Of a DNA stretch of 12,999 nucleotides, positions 1 through 6,278 are shown in pieces (the first letter of the stretch is position 1; the number at the start of each line of letters is the position of its first letter). Under the pieces are notes generated by a model. It saw nothing but the letters and a program-made list of their open reading frames with translations. It did not search any database and was not told where the DNA came from. Source of the stretch: a bacterium (lineage in GTDB: Bacteria > Cyanobacteriota > Vampirovibrionia > Obscuribacterales > Obscuribacteraceae); the NCBI GenBank assembly GCA_030431355.1, contig JAUIJG010000121.1, positions 1-12,999 of the forward strand, written 5' to 3'. The position numbers were made by a program, and so were the translations under genes.

Positions 1-451
1 CTTCTTTCTGGGACTCTTCGAATTTTTTCCCTTTATATAGGATCCGAATACGGGTCATGTAGTACGGATAAAGCTTCTCTGACTCGCCCCAGCGGGCTCT
101 GGCCGACTGAAGAGCCTCCTCCAGCACCTGGTTTGCCAAATCCAGCCTGGAAGCAGCTAAAAGAGACTTCGCCTCCGCCAATCTGTAGGGAGCAAGCACT
201 TCGGCTGAGGCGCCTGATTCGTCGGCTCTGGCCAGCGCATCTTTGAAGCTGTTCTCGGCTTCTTCATAGTTGCCGTTCTCATATAGTTCTATGGCTGGAG
301 CAAAAGTCTTTTCGAGTACGGAAGCCGAGACTCTCTTTCCTCCATTGCCACTGACGCCGGATGCATCATCCGTCCGGTTTCCAGAGCCAGCGCAGGCCGC
401 AAGGGAAATACAGATTATCGGCAGGGCGAGACTGAGTTTGGCTTTGAACAT
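1..451 (-). CDS. TPR-containing lipoprotein, 5' part only
   Basis: An open frame reads leftward from ATG at 451 and leaves the window without a stop, giving 150 residues. The N-terminus is a lipoprotein signal: Lys3 and Lys5, a hydrophobic stretch, then lipobox LAAC with Cys20 as the likely lipidated residue. A Gly/Ser/Asn-rich linker follows (about 21-40). A helical TPR-like segment then starts near residue 50 (ELYENGNYEEAENSFKDAL), with a second helical pair around 85-115 (AEAKSLLAASRLDLANQVLE). TPR lipoproteins are usually protein-binding scaffolds on the periplasmic face of a membrane; the partner cannot be told. I see no clear Shine-Dalgarno before the ATG. The start is chosen because it gives a complete signal peptide. 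It is divergent from the membrane-protein operon at 645. Confidence is high that it is coding, low on function. Confidence 0.85.
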   Translation of the reverse strand, partial: MFKAKLSLALPIICISLAACAGSGNRTDDASGVSGNGGKRVSASVLEKTFAPAIELYENGNYEEAENSFKDALARADESGASAEVLAPYRLAEAKSLLAASRLDLANQVLEEALQSARARWGESEKLYPYYMTRIRILYKGKKFEESQKE

Positions 452-562
452 GGAGATACTAAAAAGGGAGTGTTAACAGAGAGTGGTACCAGTTGAGAAA
501 CTTGGCACTGTGCGCCCCGGCCGGGAGCCCAAGCTTCTTATAACTCTCAATAGAGTATCAGT

Positions 563-592
563 TTTACAACTTATTTTTTTTCGGGATATACT
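563..592 (+). promoter_or_regulatory. Putative sigma-70 type promoter for the 645-1679 operon
   Basis: A -35 like box TTTACA (563-568) and a -10 like box TATACT (587-592) are separated by 18 bases, each differing from consensus at one position. Transcription would start near 599, leaving a leader of about 45 bases before the GTG at 645. The spacer holds an eight-T run. It is inferred from sequence match and position only. Confidence 0.45.
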
Positions 593-644
593 CGTTATGG
601 TATCTCCATTAATGCATTTACTAGCAAGAGGTTGAAGCGGATTA

Positions 645-1184
645 GTGTCAGAAGCTTCAGATGAAAAAGAGAACGAGGGAAATACGGAGTCAGAGCATAC
701 AGGATCCGATGCGGAATCGAAGACCGACTCAGATGCTATATCGCCTCCGGATAAAACCTCAAAACAGGAGAATAGAAGCTCCCTTATAGAAGGTTGCTTC
801 AAAACCCTCAAGTATGTTTCCGAGGTAAGTGAGAACAAAAGCATCACCTACCGGGAGTCGGACAAACGCACCACCCAGTTTCTGGGCATAGCGCTGGTAG
901 GAGCGATGATTTTCGCAGCCCTTCCTTCATTGCAGATGCCTTCCCTGGCTCTTGTTTGCTACATAACCGCGGATATTTTCCTGGTCCTTGCCATCGCCGG
1001 ATTTGTTCTCACTAGATTCGGTGTTATCCGAGCGATGGAGCCCCGCTACGCTCTTGTAACCTGGCACTTGATGGTGGGAACAGGTCTTCTTGCGCTGACC
1101 ATCGGATTTAATCTGGTGGCAATAGCGGTGGTAGTCATTCTCAAGGATCAAATCGGCAATATCGTGGGAACTCCATTATTTTAG
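645..1184 (+). CDS. Uncharacterised membrane protein with acidic N-terminal tail
   Basis: Not a family I recognise. This is a 179-residue protein. Residues 1-65 are polar and acidic (rich in Glu, Asp, Ser) and probably disordered and cytoplasmic. Hydrophobic segments follow at about 78-96, 101-123 and 135-166; the last is long enough to be two closely packed or kinked helices. The start is GTG: an in-frame TGA at 633-635 limits upstream extension, and AGAGG at 627-631 is a plausible though distant Shine-Dalgarno. The next gene begins 6 bases after the stop, so the two are very likely cotranscribed. That neighbour carries a metal-binding-type HMA domain, so a joint role at the membrane, possibly in metal handling, is conceivable but is inference from position alone. 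Confidence 0.8.
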   Translation: MSEASDEKENEGNTESEHTGSDAESKTDSDAISPPDKTSKQENRSSLIEGCFKTLKYVSEVSENKSITYRESDKRTTQFLGIALVGAMIFAALPSLQMPSLALVCYITADIFLVLAIAGFVLTRFGVIRAMEPRYALVTWHLMVGTGLLALTIGFNLVAIAVVVILKDQIGNIVGTPLF

Positions 1185-1190
1185 AGTAGA

Positions 1191-1679
1191 ATGAACTCCA
1201 TGCATAAAATGAAGCTATCCAATCTACTCCTGGGAGTTAAGCCGGTCTTGTCCGGATTCTTTTTCTTAAGCGCCATATTCTTGTTTGGAATATGCGGACT
1301 AATTCTCGATGCTTTCCTGGCGGGCAAAGCACTGGCCAAGACCGATACGGCGGCAAAAGCTCCAGAAAAAAGCATCAAAGACTTTCCATATCATCGTGTG
1401 GACTTTGATCTTAAAGGGAGCAAATGTGTCTCCTGTATCAGAAGAGTGGTCAGGAAGGTTCGCAATGTAAAAGGCGTGGTCAAAGCGGATATTTCTATCA
1501 AGAAACCGTATTCCGGGGTGATCATCTTCGAAAGAGAGAAGACTGACTTTCACGCCATCGAAAAACGCTTCAAGTCAGAAAAGGTAGAAGCGACAAACAT
1601 GGAGACTGAAGATCTTAAATCCGTGCCGGATATAGTCATTCCAAAATCCTTGATGCGCAAACTAAAGAAAAGCGCCTAG
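1191..1679 (+). CDS. Membrane-anchored HMA (heavy-metal-associated) domain protein
   Basis: The 162-residue protein has an N-terminal hydrophobic segment (about 17-48) that could be an uncleaved anchor or a signal peptide (AGKALAK follows). One HMA-like domain then spans about 68-138. The domain shows the family's first strand (HRVDFDL), the metal loop GSKCVSC with Cys79 and Cys82 in CxxC spacing, a basic first helix (IRRVVRKVRNVKGVVKADIS) and the later strand-helix elements. HMA domains bind soft metals such as copper, zinc or mercury through the CxxC pair, as in MerP, CopZ and P-type ATPase tails. The loop differs from the usual GMxCxxC because Ser-Lys replaces Met-Thr. A basic tail ends in KLKKSA. 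ATG codons at 1200 and 1209 are alternative starts. It is the second gene of the 645 operon and converges on the next gene with a 6-base gap. Confidence 0.8.
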   Translation: MNSMHKMKLSNLLLGVKPVLSGFFFLSAIFLFGICGLILDAFLAGKALAKTDTAAKAPEKSIKDFPYHRVDFDLKGSKCVSCIRRVVRKVRNVKGVVKADISIKKPYSGVIIFEREKTDFHAIEKRFKSEKVEATNMETEDLKSVPDIVIPKSLMRKLKKSA

Positions 1680-1685
1680 CAGAAA

Positions 1686-2411
1686 CTAGTTATCCAGATT
1701 GATCTTGCTCAAGCTTCGCTTAACCCTCGGCCAATGGACCTTGAAGTCGGCTTTGCTTCCTTCAAAATGTAAATGACCGATATGGCTTGCGCTCCTGTCG
1801 GAGGGAAAGAAGATTCCGTAAGACTGTCGATCTGATTGAAGCCACTGATTCTCAAGCACAAGGACGTTTTGTCCATCCATTCTCTCTGTGCGCATGTCGG
1901 CAATCTTGTAGTTGCTGTCCGGTCCGTAAATTCCGGCAGGGAAGATTTGAGAAAGGCTGGATATTTCGCCCGGTGTCAGTTTGTGAGGCTTGCCGCCCAG
2001 AACATCCTGGAGAGACTTTGAGGCTTCGGGGTCCATGGCCGGAGAAGAGGGTTTGTTCCAATTCCAATAAGAAATCTTCATTGTCGGATTGGTCGGCACT
2101 TTGTACTCACGATAATCAAAAGCGCCTACGTCTGCGCTATCCACCAGACGAAAGCCCCTGGGCAATTTGTAATCATCTATGGCGCCAAGGTCGTCAATCT
2201 TTTCCTGACCCTGGCCAATACCGCGATTGAGAATTCTCTTGAACACCCCGCCGCCCGAACCGTCATCCGAGGCGATGGCCATGGCCGCACCAGATAGAAT
2301 ACTATCGGTATCGGCGCTCACTTCTCTTTCTGTTCGGGCGCCCTGCTCCGCTCCATCATTACTTGCTGTGGATACAGAATCTTTCACAGGGGTGCCATCA
2401 ATATTTTCCAT
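1686..2411 (-). CDS. Uncharacterised protein, 241 residues
   Basis: I do not recognise this protein. It has no signal peptide or membrane helix. Residues 1-55 are low-complexity and acidic or Ser/Ala/Gly-rich. The remainder looks folded, with alternating hydrophobic strands and Trp/Tyr-rich stretches (KISYWNWNKPSSPAMDPEAS near 112-131, LVLENQWLQSDRQSYGIFFP near 185-204) and a closing amphipathic helix (WPRVKRSLSKINLD). A strand-rich body followed by a final helix resembles small PsbP/Mog1-like domains, but this is a visual impression. The ATG at 2411 is supported by AAGGAA (2419-2424 on the minus strand) with a 7-base spacer. It is separated from the upstream amylase gene by 190 bases, so it may be read from its own promoter or by readthrough. 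Confidence 0.8.
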   Translation of the reverse strand: MENIDGTPVKDSVSTASNDGAEQGARTEREVSADTDSILSGAAMAIASDDGSGGGVFKRILNRGIGQGQEKIDDLGAIDDYKLPRGFRLVDSADVGAFDYREYKVPTNPTMKISYWNWNKPSSPAMDPEASKSLQDVLGGKPHKLTPGEISSLSQIFPAGIYGPDSNYKIADMRTERMDGQNVLVLENQWLQSDRQSYGIFFPSDRSASHIGHLHFEGSKADFKVHWPRVKRSLSKINLDN

Positions 2412-2601
2412 CCGACGGTTCCTTCAAATCAATAACTGGGGAAATTCGCACCTCCCAGACTAATTTCACGGCACCAGGAAAGAAATACGTATATTCCTCA
2501 CGATCGGTCTCAGCCCTTACCGGCAAAGACTTTTCGGGACCGTATCACCGAATCAATATCAACAGTTCACAAATTAGCCACAGACCAAAAGGACCACAGC
2601 T

Positions 2602-4752
2602 CTACTTTTTGGGCAGATCTACCCACTCGACTCTATGACGCCAGGGCCCGGAATCGGGCACACGTATGTCATGGACGCCATCCTCTTCGAGAACCACTTT
2701 TCCTGAACGATCACGAATAAAAAGCTTGTAGCGGACTTTCTTGCCGGCTGGTAGTGGCACACAAAGAATGTAATCGCGATCTTCAGAATAAAGCATGGGA
2801 CCTGCTGCATCACTGGCTGTAGTACGCCAATCACCGAGGCTTGCGCCTTCTCCGCAAATAAAGATCTCCTCGCCTTTAAGCTGTAAGGGAGCGTTTTTCA
2901 CAACAAAAGTAACCGGCACCAACCTGGACTTGTACACATAGAAGGGCCGGCTATTTGTCCTGGCGCCGTCTTTTCTCTCCAGGTATATAGACAACTCCCC
3001 AGTGCTCAGAGTAGGCGCGGTAAACGTAACACTGGAGTCGGACCAATGATTGATCACAAGTGAGTTTCCAGCCACCACGACCTTTCCTCTCTCCTCACCG
3101 AATCCGACACCATCTATAGTCACCCTGGCACCACCATGAATAGCTGCGGGCACCACCGAAGAAATTTCGGGAACCATCGTCTTCGCTCCCTCATTGGACG
3201 CTCCCTTTAACCACAAAGAGGCGGACTGCGCCGGCAATTGAACTCCACTTCTCTGCTCTGAGGAGGATGAATTGAGCACAAGTTCCACGCCGGAGAGCGC
3301 TCCTTCCAGCGAATCTTTGTAGTTACCGGCACTGAACTGAAACTCTTCGGGTATGTTGAGACTGAAATCTTCTTGAGACTTGTTGATCGCTATGATAGCT
3401 TTCTCTCTTCCAAACTCCCTCTGGTAGACATAGACATCGTCATTGACAAATACTGTCTCCTGCTTTCCACTGTGCAATGCCTCGCTATCTGTCCGCAATT
3501 TGTTCAACTTGGACACTAACTTGTAGGCGGAGTTTTCGGGATCAAAAGAGGTCATCCAGACTCTTGTGTAAGGGTCTCCACCACCTTTGGTATCGTCGTG
3601 AAGATACTGCTCTGTTCCATAATAAAGACTGGGAATCCCGCGACTGGTAAGAAGCAAGGCAAGGGCTAGATGAAGATTCTTGCGATTACTATTTAAACTA
3701 AGCAATCTGGGCATATCATGATTGTCGAGAAAGGTGATAAGCGCGTTGCAATCATTAATGTCTTCATTCTCGCGCTCTATGATTCGAGCAAGCCTACGGA
3801 AACTAGCATCTTTGCCGGTGCCGAAAGCAGCCCGGGCACCGGTGGCAAAAGGGAAGTCGAACATACCGATGCCCGCTTTGTTGACAAACTTCACCGCATC
3901 TCTATACATAGGATCTTCAGTATCCGACATCCACCACTCCGCCGCCACAAAGTGACTGTCCTTGTCCACCAACTTGCTGACCAGCGATCGCTGCCATCCC
4001 CAGCTTGCATGCTTGGCCGCATCCAATCTGGTGGCATCGGCACCATGGGAGATCAATTTCAACACTGAATTGGACAGGTAAGTATCGATATAAGAATTCT
4101 CCTGATTCAGATCACCCAGCCAGGCCAGGGTGTAGTACTGAAGCTGATAAGGAGAGTTCCAATCCTTGATCTCGGGAAGATGATGAAAAAGCTTGTTTCG
4201 GTCATTTTCCGTATCACTCATGAACTCCATACCATCATATAGAGCGCCAAATTCGCCATGGTTAATGCTGCTTGTATGATTGAGGGGCATGTCCACCATC
4301 ACCTTAATCCCCTGCTTATGAGCTGCCGCAATCAGAGCATCAAAGGTTTTCCAATCACCAATATGTTCATCTATGCCTTTAAAATTTCGAGCATGGTATC
4401 CATGGTAAGGAGCCATAATTGATCCGTCTGCCTGCACCGTCGGCTTGTTGACATTGTCTATCACCGGAGAGATCCAGATGGATGAGAATCCCATCTTCTT
4501 GATATAAGGAAGTTTGTTGATCACACCCTGAAGATCTCCTCCCCAGTATGCATGCCAGTTCTTCTTGGCCGGATCGAACATTCCTTTGCTCACTTCCGGA
4601 TCGTCATTTCCCGGATCACCGTTACAAAATCGATCGGTAAAAATCTGATAGATGGTCCCCTTACGGAAGTCTTTTGCCAGAGCCCCTTGCGAGCACATAG
4701 AGAAAAGTAAAAAGGTCAAGAAAACTGAAAGGGATAGAAGTTTGATGTTCAT
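2602..4752 (-). CDS. Secreted GH13 alpha-amylase/CGTase-like enzyme with IPT/TIG and CBM20 domains
   Basis: This protein acts on alpha-1,4-glucans (starch, maltodextrin) outside the cytoplasm. I start at ATG 4752 (716 aa) because it begins a clean signal peptide ending GALA|KD near residue 26; a GTG at 4806 would add 18 residues in front of it. The (beta/alpha)8 domain carries the GH13 signatures: region I VDMPLNH (153-159), region II ATRLDAAKH with nucleophile Asp244, region III AAEWW with acid/base Glu272, and region IV FLDNHDMPRL with Asp343. The surrounding text (IYQIFTDRF, GGDLQGVINKL, YHGYHARNFK, GWQRS) closely follows cyclodextrin glucanotransferases of subfamily GH13_2. A C domain, an IPT/TIG domain (about 527-608) and a C-terminal starch-binding CBM20 (about 612-710) complete the CGTase A-B-C-D-E order. 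Family-level identity is firm. Cyclising versus hydrolytic activity is not: the residue aligned with CGTase Tyr195 is Ala210. Confidence 0.93.
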   Translation of the reverse strand: MNIKLLSLSVFLTFLLFSMCSQGALAKDFRKGTIYQIFTDRFCNGDPGNDDPEVSKGMFDPAKKNWHAYWGGDLQGVINKLPYIKKMGFSSIWISPVIDNVNKPTVQADGSIMAPYHGYHARNFKGIDEHIGDWKTFDALIAAAHKQGIKVMVDMPLNHTSSINHGEFGALYDGMEFMSDTENDRNKLFHHLPEIKDWNSPYQLQYYTLAWLGDLNQENSYIDTYLSNSVLKLISHGADATRLDAAKHASWGWQRSLVSKLVDKDSHFVAAEWWMSDTEDPMYRDAVKFVNKAGIGMFDFPFATGARAAFGTGKDASFRRLARIIERENEDINDCNALITFLDNHDMPRLLSLNSNRKNLHLALALLLTSRGIPSLYYGTEQYLHDDTKGGGDPYTRVWMTSFDPENSAYKLVSKLNKLRTDSEALHSGKQETVFVNDDVYVYQREFGREKAIIAINKSQEDFSLNIPEEFQFSAGNYKDSLEGALSGVELVLNSSSSEQRSGVQLPAQSASLWLKGASNEGAKTMVPEISSVVPAAIHGGARVTIDGVGFGEERGKVVVAGNSLVINHWSDSSVTFTAPTLSTGELSIYLERKDGARTNSRPFYVYKSRLVPVTFVVKNAPLQLKGEEIFICGEGASLGDWRTTASDAAGPMLYSEDRDYILCVPLPAGKKVRYKLFIRDRSGKVVLEEDGVHDIRVPDSGPWRHRVEWVDLPKK

Positions 4753-4770
4753 GAAATCGATCCGGTGCGG

Positions 4771-4800
4771 TTGTATTCGCAATAAAATATCAGATATGCT
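4771..4800 (+). promoter_or_regulatory. Weak putative promoter for the GNAT gene
   Basis: TTGTAT (4771-4776) and TATGCT (4795-4800) are separated by 18 bases and sit about 30 bases before the GNAT start, in the 77-base gap between divergent genes. The match is partial (about four of six in each box). The amylase promoter must lie in the same gap or inside the GNAT gene; I cannot identify it. Confidence 0.25.
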
Positions 4801-4829
4801 ATTCACTGTTCTTTAAGAGTGCCGTGGCG

Positions 4830-5384
4830 ATGTCTATTCCCGAGAAATTAGAAACCGAAAGGCTTATTTTGAGACGCTGGCTTGAAAGCGATCTAGAGCC
4901 CTTTGCCCGACTAAACGGCGACAAGAAGGTGATGGAACTGTTTCCCCGCCTGTTGACTTTTGAAGAGACCCGAGAATTTATCGAGTACATAGAAGAAAAC
5001 TTTGACAAGAATCAGTTCGGATTGTGGGCGGTGGAACGCAAAGACAATGGTCAGTTTATCGGTTTTGTCGGTCTATGGAAGCCGAATTTCAAAGCATCTT
5101 TTACTCCCTGTGTCGAAATAGGTTGGCGCCTGGCCAAGGAACACTGGGGAAACGGGTTTGCGCCTGAGGCAGCAGAAGCGGTTCTGGAAGACGGATTTTG
5201 CAGAATTGAATTGGACGAGATCATGGCCTTCACCTCGGTGCATAACCAGAAATCCATTCGCGTTATGGAAAAGTTGAGAATGAAGATGCTGGACAACTTC
5301 GAACATCCACAACTTCCGGAAGGACATTTTTTAAGACCCCATGTTCGCTATGGTATTGAAAAAAGCGAGTGGCAAAAGCGCTGA
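4830..5384 (+). CDS. GNAT acetyltransferase, RimJ/RimL (Acetyltransf_3) type
   Basis: This is a 184-residue cytoplasmic enzyme expected to transfer acetyl from acetyl-CoA to an amine, either a protein N-terminus or a small molecule. The N-terminus has the RimJ/RimL hallmark LETERLILRRW. The acetyl-CoA binding motif A region reads GWRLAKEHWGNGFAPEAAEA, with the pyrophosphate-binding loop HWGNGFA. After it comes the typical strand-turn EIMAFTSVHNQKSIRVMEKL, where Asn-x-x-Ser precedes the final helix. The length is normal for the family. ATG 4830 is preferred over GTG 4824 because TAAGAG at 4814-4819 lies at a workable distance only for the ATG. The natural substrate cannot be read from the sequence, and the neighbours give no hint. 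The gene ends in TGA, which shows that TGA is used as a stop here. Confidence 0.88.
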   Translation: MSIPEKLETERLILRRWLESDLEPFARLNGDKKVMELFPRLLTFEETREFIEYIEENFDKNQFGLWAVERKDNGQFIGFVGLWKPNFKASFTPCVEIGWRLAKEHWGNGFAPEAAEAVLEDGFCRIELDEIMAFTSVHNQKSIRVMEKLRMKMLDNFEHPQLPEGHFLRPHVRYGIEKSEWQKR

Positions 5385-5414
5385 CATTCCTCAATCGATT
5401 TATTTCCCGATAGA

Positions 5415-5441
5415 TGTCCTGATCGTAATTAAGACAGGACA
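5415..5441 (+). terminator. Possible weak hairpin after the GNAT gene
   Basis: TGTCCTG (5415-5421) and CAGGACA (5435-5441) form a perfect 7-base inverted repeat around a 13-base loop, 31 bases after the GNAT stop. No T-run follows on the plus strand, so classical intrinsic termination is doubtful. It may only be a structured spacer. Confidence 0.2.
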
Positions 5442-5510
5442 AAAGCACTCCGGTTGTCAGGGGAGTAAACTCAAAGTCAAACAATAAAACGTCGATTCAA
5501 GGAAGCAACC

Positions 5511-6233
5511 ATGTCCTGGTATCTGCCCATTCTGATGATTGTCTCAGCCCTTCTATGCGGTCTTGTCGGCTGGCATATCGGTGACCATGCCGCCGCTATC
5601 GCCCTGACTATTGCAGGCCCCTTGATGATCCTGGGCATTCATGACCTCTACAAGCACAAACATGCGGTGCTGGCATGTACTTTACTCACCGCCCTGGCTG
5701 GAGGTTACTTCTGGCATTTAGAAGGATTATTGATCGGCGGAATGCTGGCTTTTTGTTTTTCTGTCTCGGTCAACGACTTTCTGATCAAAAGAAACGCGGT
5801 GTTGCCCACTATTGCCACTGTATCTGCCATCACATGGTACCTGGCTTTTCACTACAGTTCAGCGGTGGTGGCTCTGGTATCGGCATTGATATCAACGCTG
5901 ATAATGATAGGAATCTGGGACTATTGGTTTCAACACAAACACGCAATCAGAAGAAACTTTCCATTAATAGGTTGGTGCCGCTACGGATTCGAGCTGATCG
6001 GAGACGAACTTCGCCAGTATTGGTTTATGTCAGACACGGAGGAGCGCCCGTACGACAGAGAGAGAAGAAGATATATCTATCGCTCCGCCAAAGGGGTCAA
6101 CAACAATCTCGGCTTCGGCACCAGTCGCTCATACCGTGATGTGGGCGAGCTGCACTTGCTAAATACCATGTTCCCTACCCCGGATGACCTGGATAATTTC
6201 AACCGACTGCCGCCGTTAGTTATAGGGAAATGA
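5511..6233 (+). CDS. N-terminal segment: membrane repeats plus glutamate synthase family linker
   Basis: The 240-codon segment starts at ATG 5511 behind a good Shine-Dalgarno (AAGGAAG, 5499-5505). Residues 5-140 hold about six hydrophobic helices arranged as three similar units. Each unit is a helix pair ending in Asp plus a basic turn: GIHDLYKHKHAV (42-53), VNDFLIKRNAV (87-97) and GIWDYWFQHKHAI (134-146). The third turn leads into RRNFPLIGWCRYGFELIGDE, the standard N-terminal linker of membrane-linked FMN-binding glutamate synthase family proteins, followed by ELRQYWF and a DRERRRYIY-type stretch. If translation stopped at 6231, the product would be a membrane anchor with a linker but no catalytic domain. 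Confidence 0.75.
   Translation: MSWYLPILMIVSALLCGLVGWHIGDHAAAIALTIAGPLMILGIHDLYKHKHAVLACTLLTALAGGYFWHLEGLLIGGMLAFCFSVSVNDFLIKRNAVLPTIATVSAITWYLAFHYSSAVVALVSALISTLIMIGIWDYWFQHKHAIRRNFPLIGWCRYGFELIGDELRQYWFMSDTEERPYDRERRRYIYRSAKGVNNNLGFGTSRSYRDVGELHLLNTMFPTPDDLDNFNRLPPLVIGK
6231..6233 (+). other. In-frame TGA codon inside the glutamate-synthase-like gene
   Basis: This TGA lies at codon 241, between PPLVIGK and RKHPYHCTWPINISG. Family members I can recall have the same spacing between the conserved Ile-Gly and Asn-Ile-Ser, about 13 positions. The TGA therefore occupies a normal residue position and not an inserted one. One substitution from CGA (Arg) or GGA (Gly) would produce it. Family members often have Cys two positions later, not at this position, and I see no bacterial SECIS-like hairpin in the next 40 bases. 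Confidence 0.85.
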
Positions 6234-6278
6234 AGAAAACATCCCTATCACTGCACCTGGCCAATCAATATTAGCGGG

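Noticed and set aside
578..608. Intrinsic terminator near the T-run upstream of 645
   Set aside because: The imperfect ATAC/GTAT hairpin follows the T-run on the plus strand and precedes an A-run on the minus strand, the wrong order on both strands.
473..847. Minus-strand frame opposite the start of the 645 gene
   Set aside because: It is low-complexity Ser/Phe-rich reading of the acidic coding strand, with no ribosome site or domain; it is a shadow of the plus-strand gene.
1787..2230. Plus-strand frame of 147 codons opposite the 1686-2411 gene
   Set aside because: Composition is Arg/Cys/Ser-rich as expected for an antisense shadow; the minus-strand gene has a good Shine-Dalgarno and protein-like composition.
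2578..2601. Terminator hairpin after the amylase gene
   Set aside because: The CCACAG...CCACAG pattern around AAAA is a direct repeat, not an inverted one, so it cannot form a stem.
4753..4806. GTG at 4806 as the amylase start
   Set aside because: It would put 18 non-hydrophobic residues before an otherwise complete signal peptide beginning at ATG 4752.
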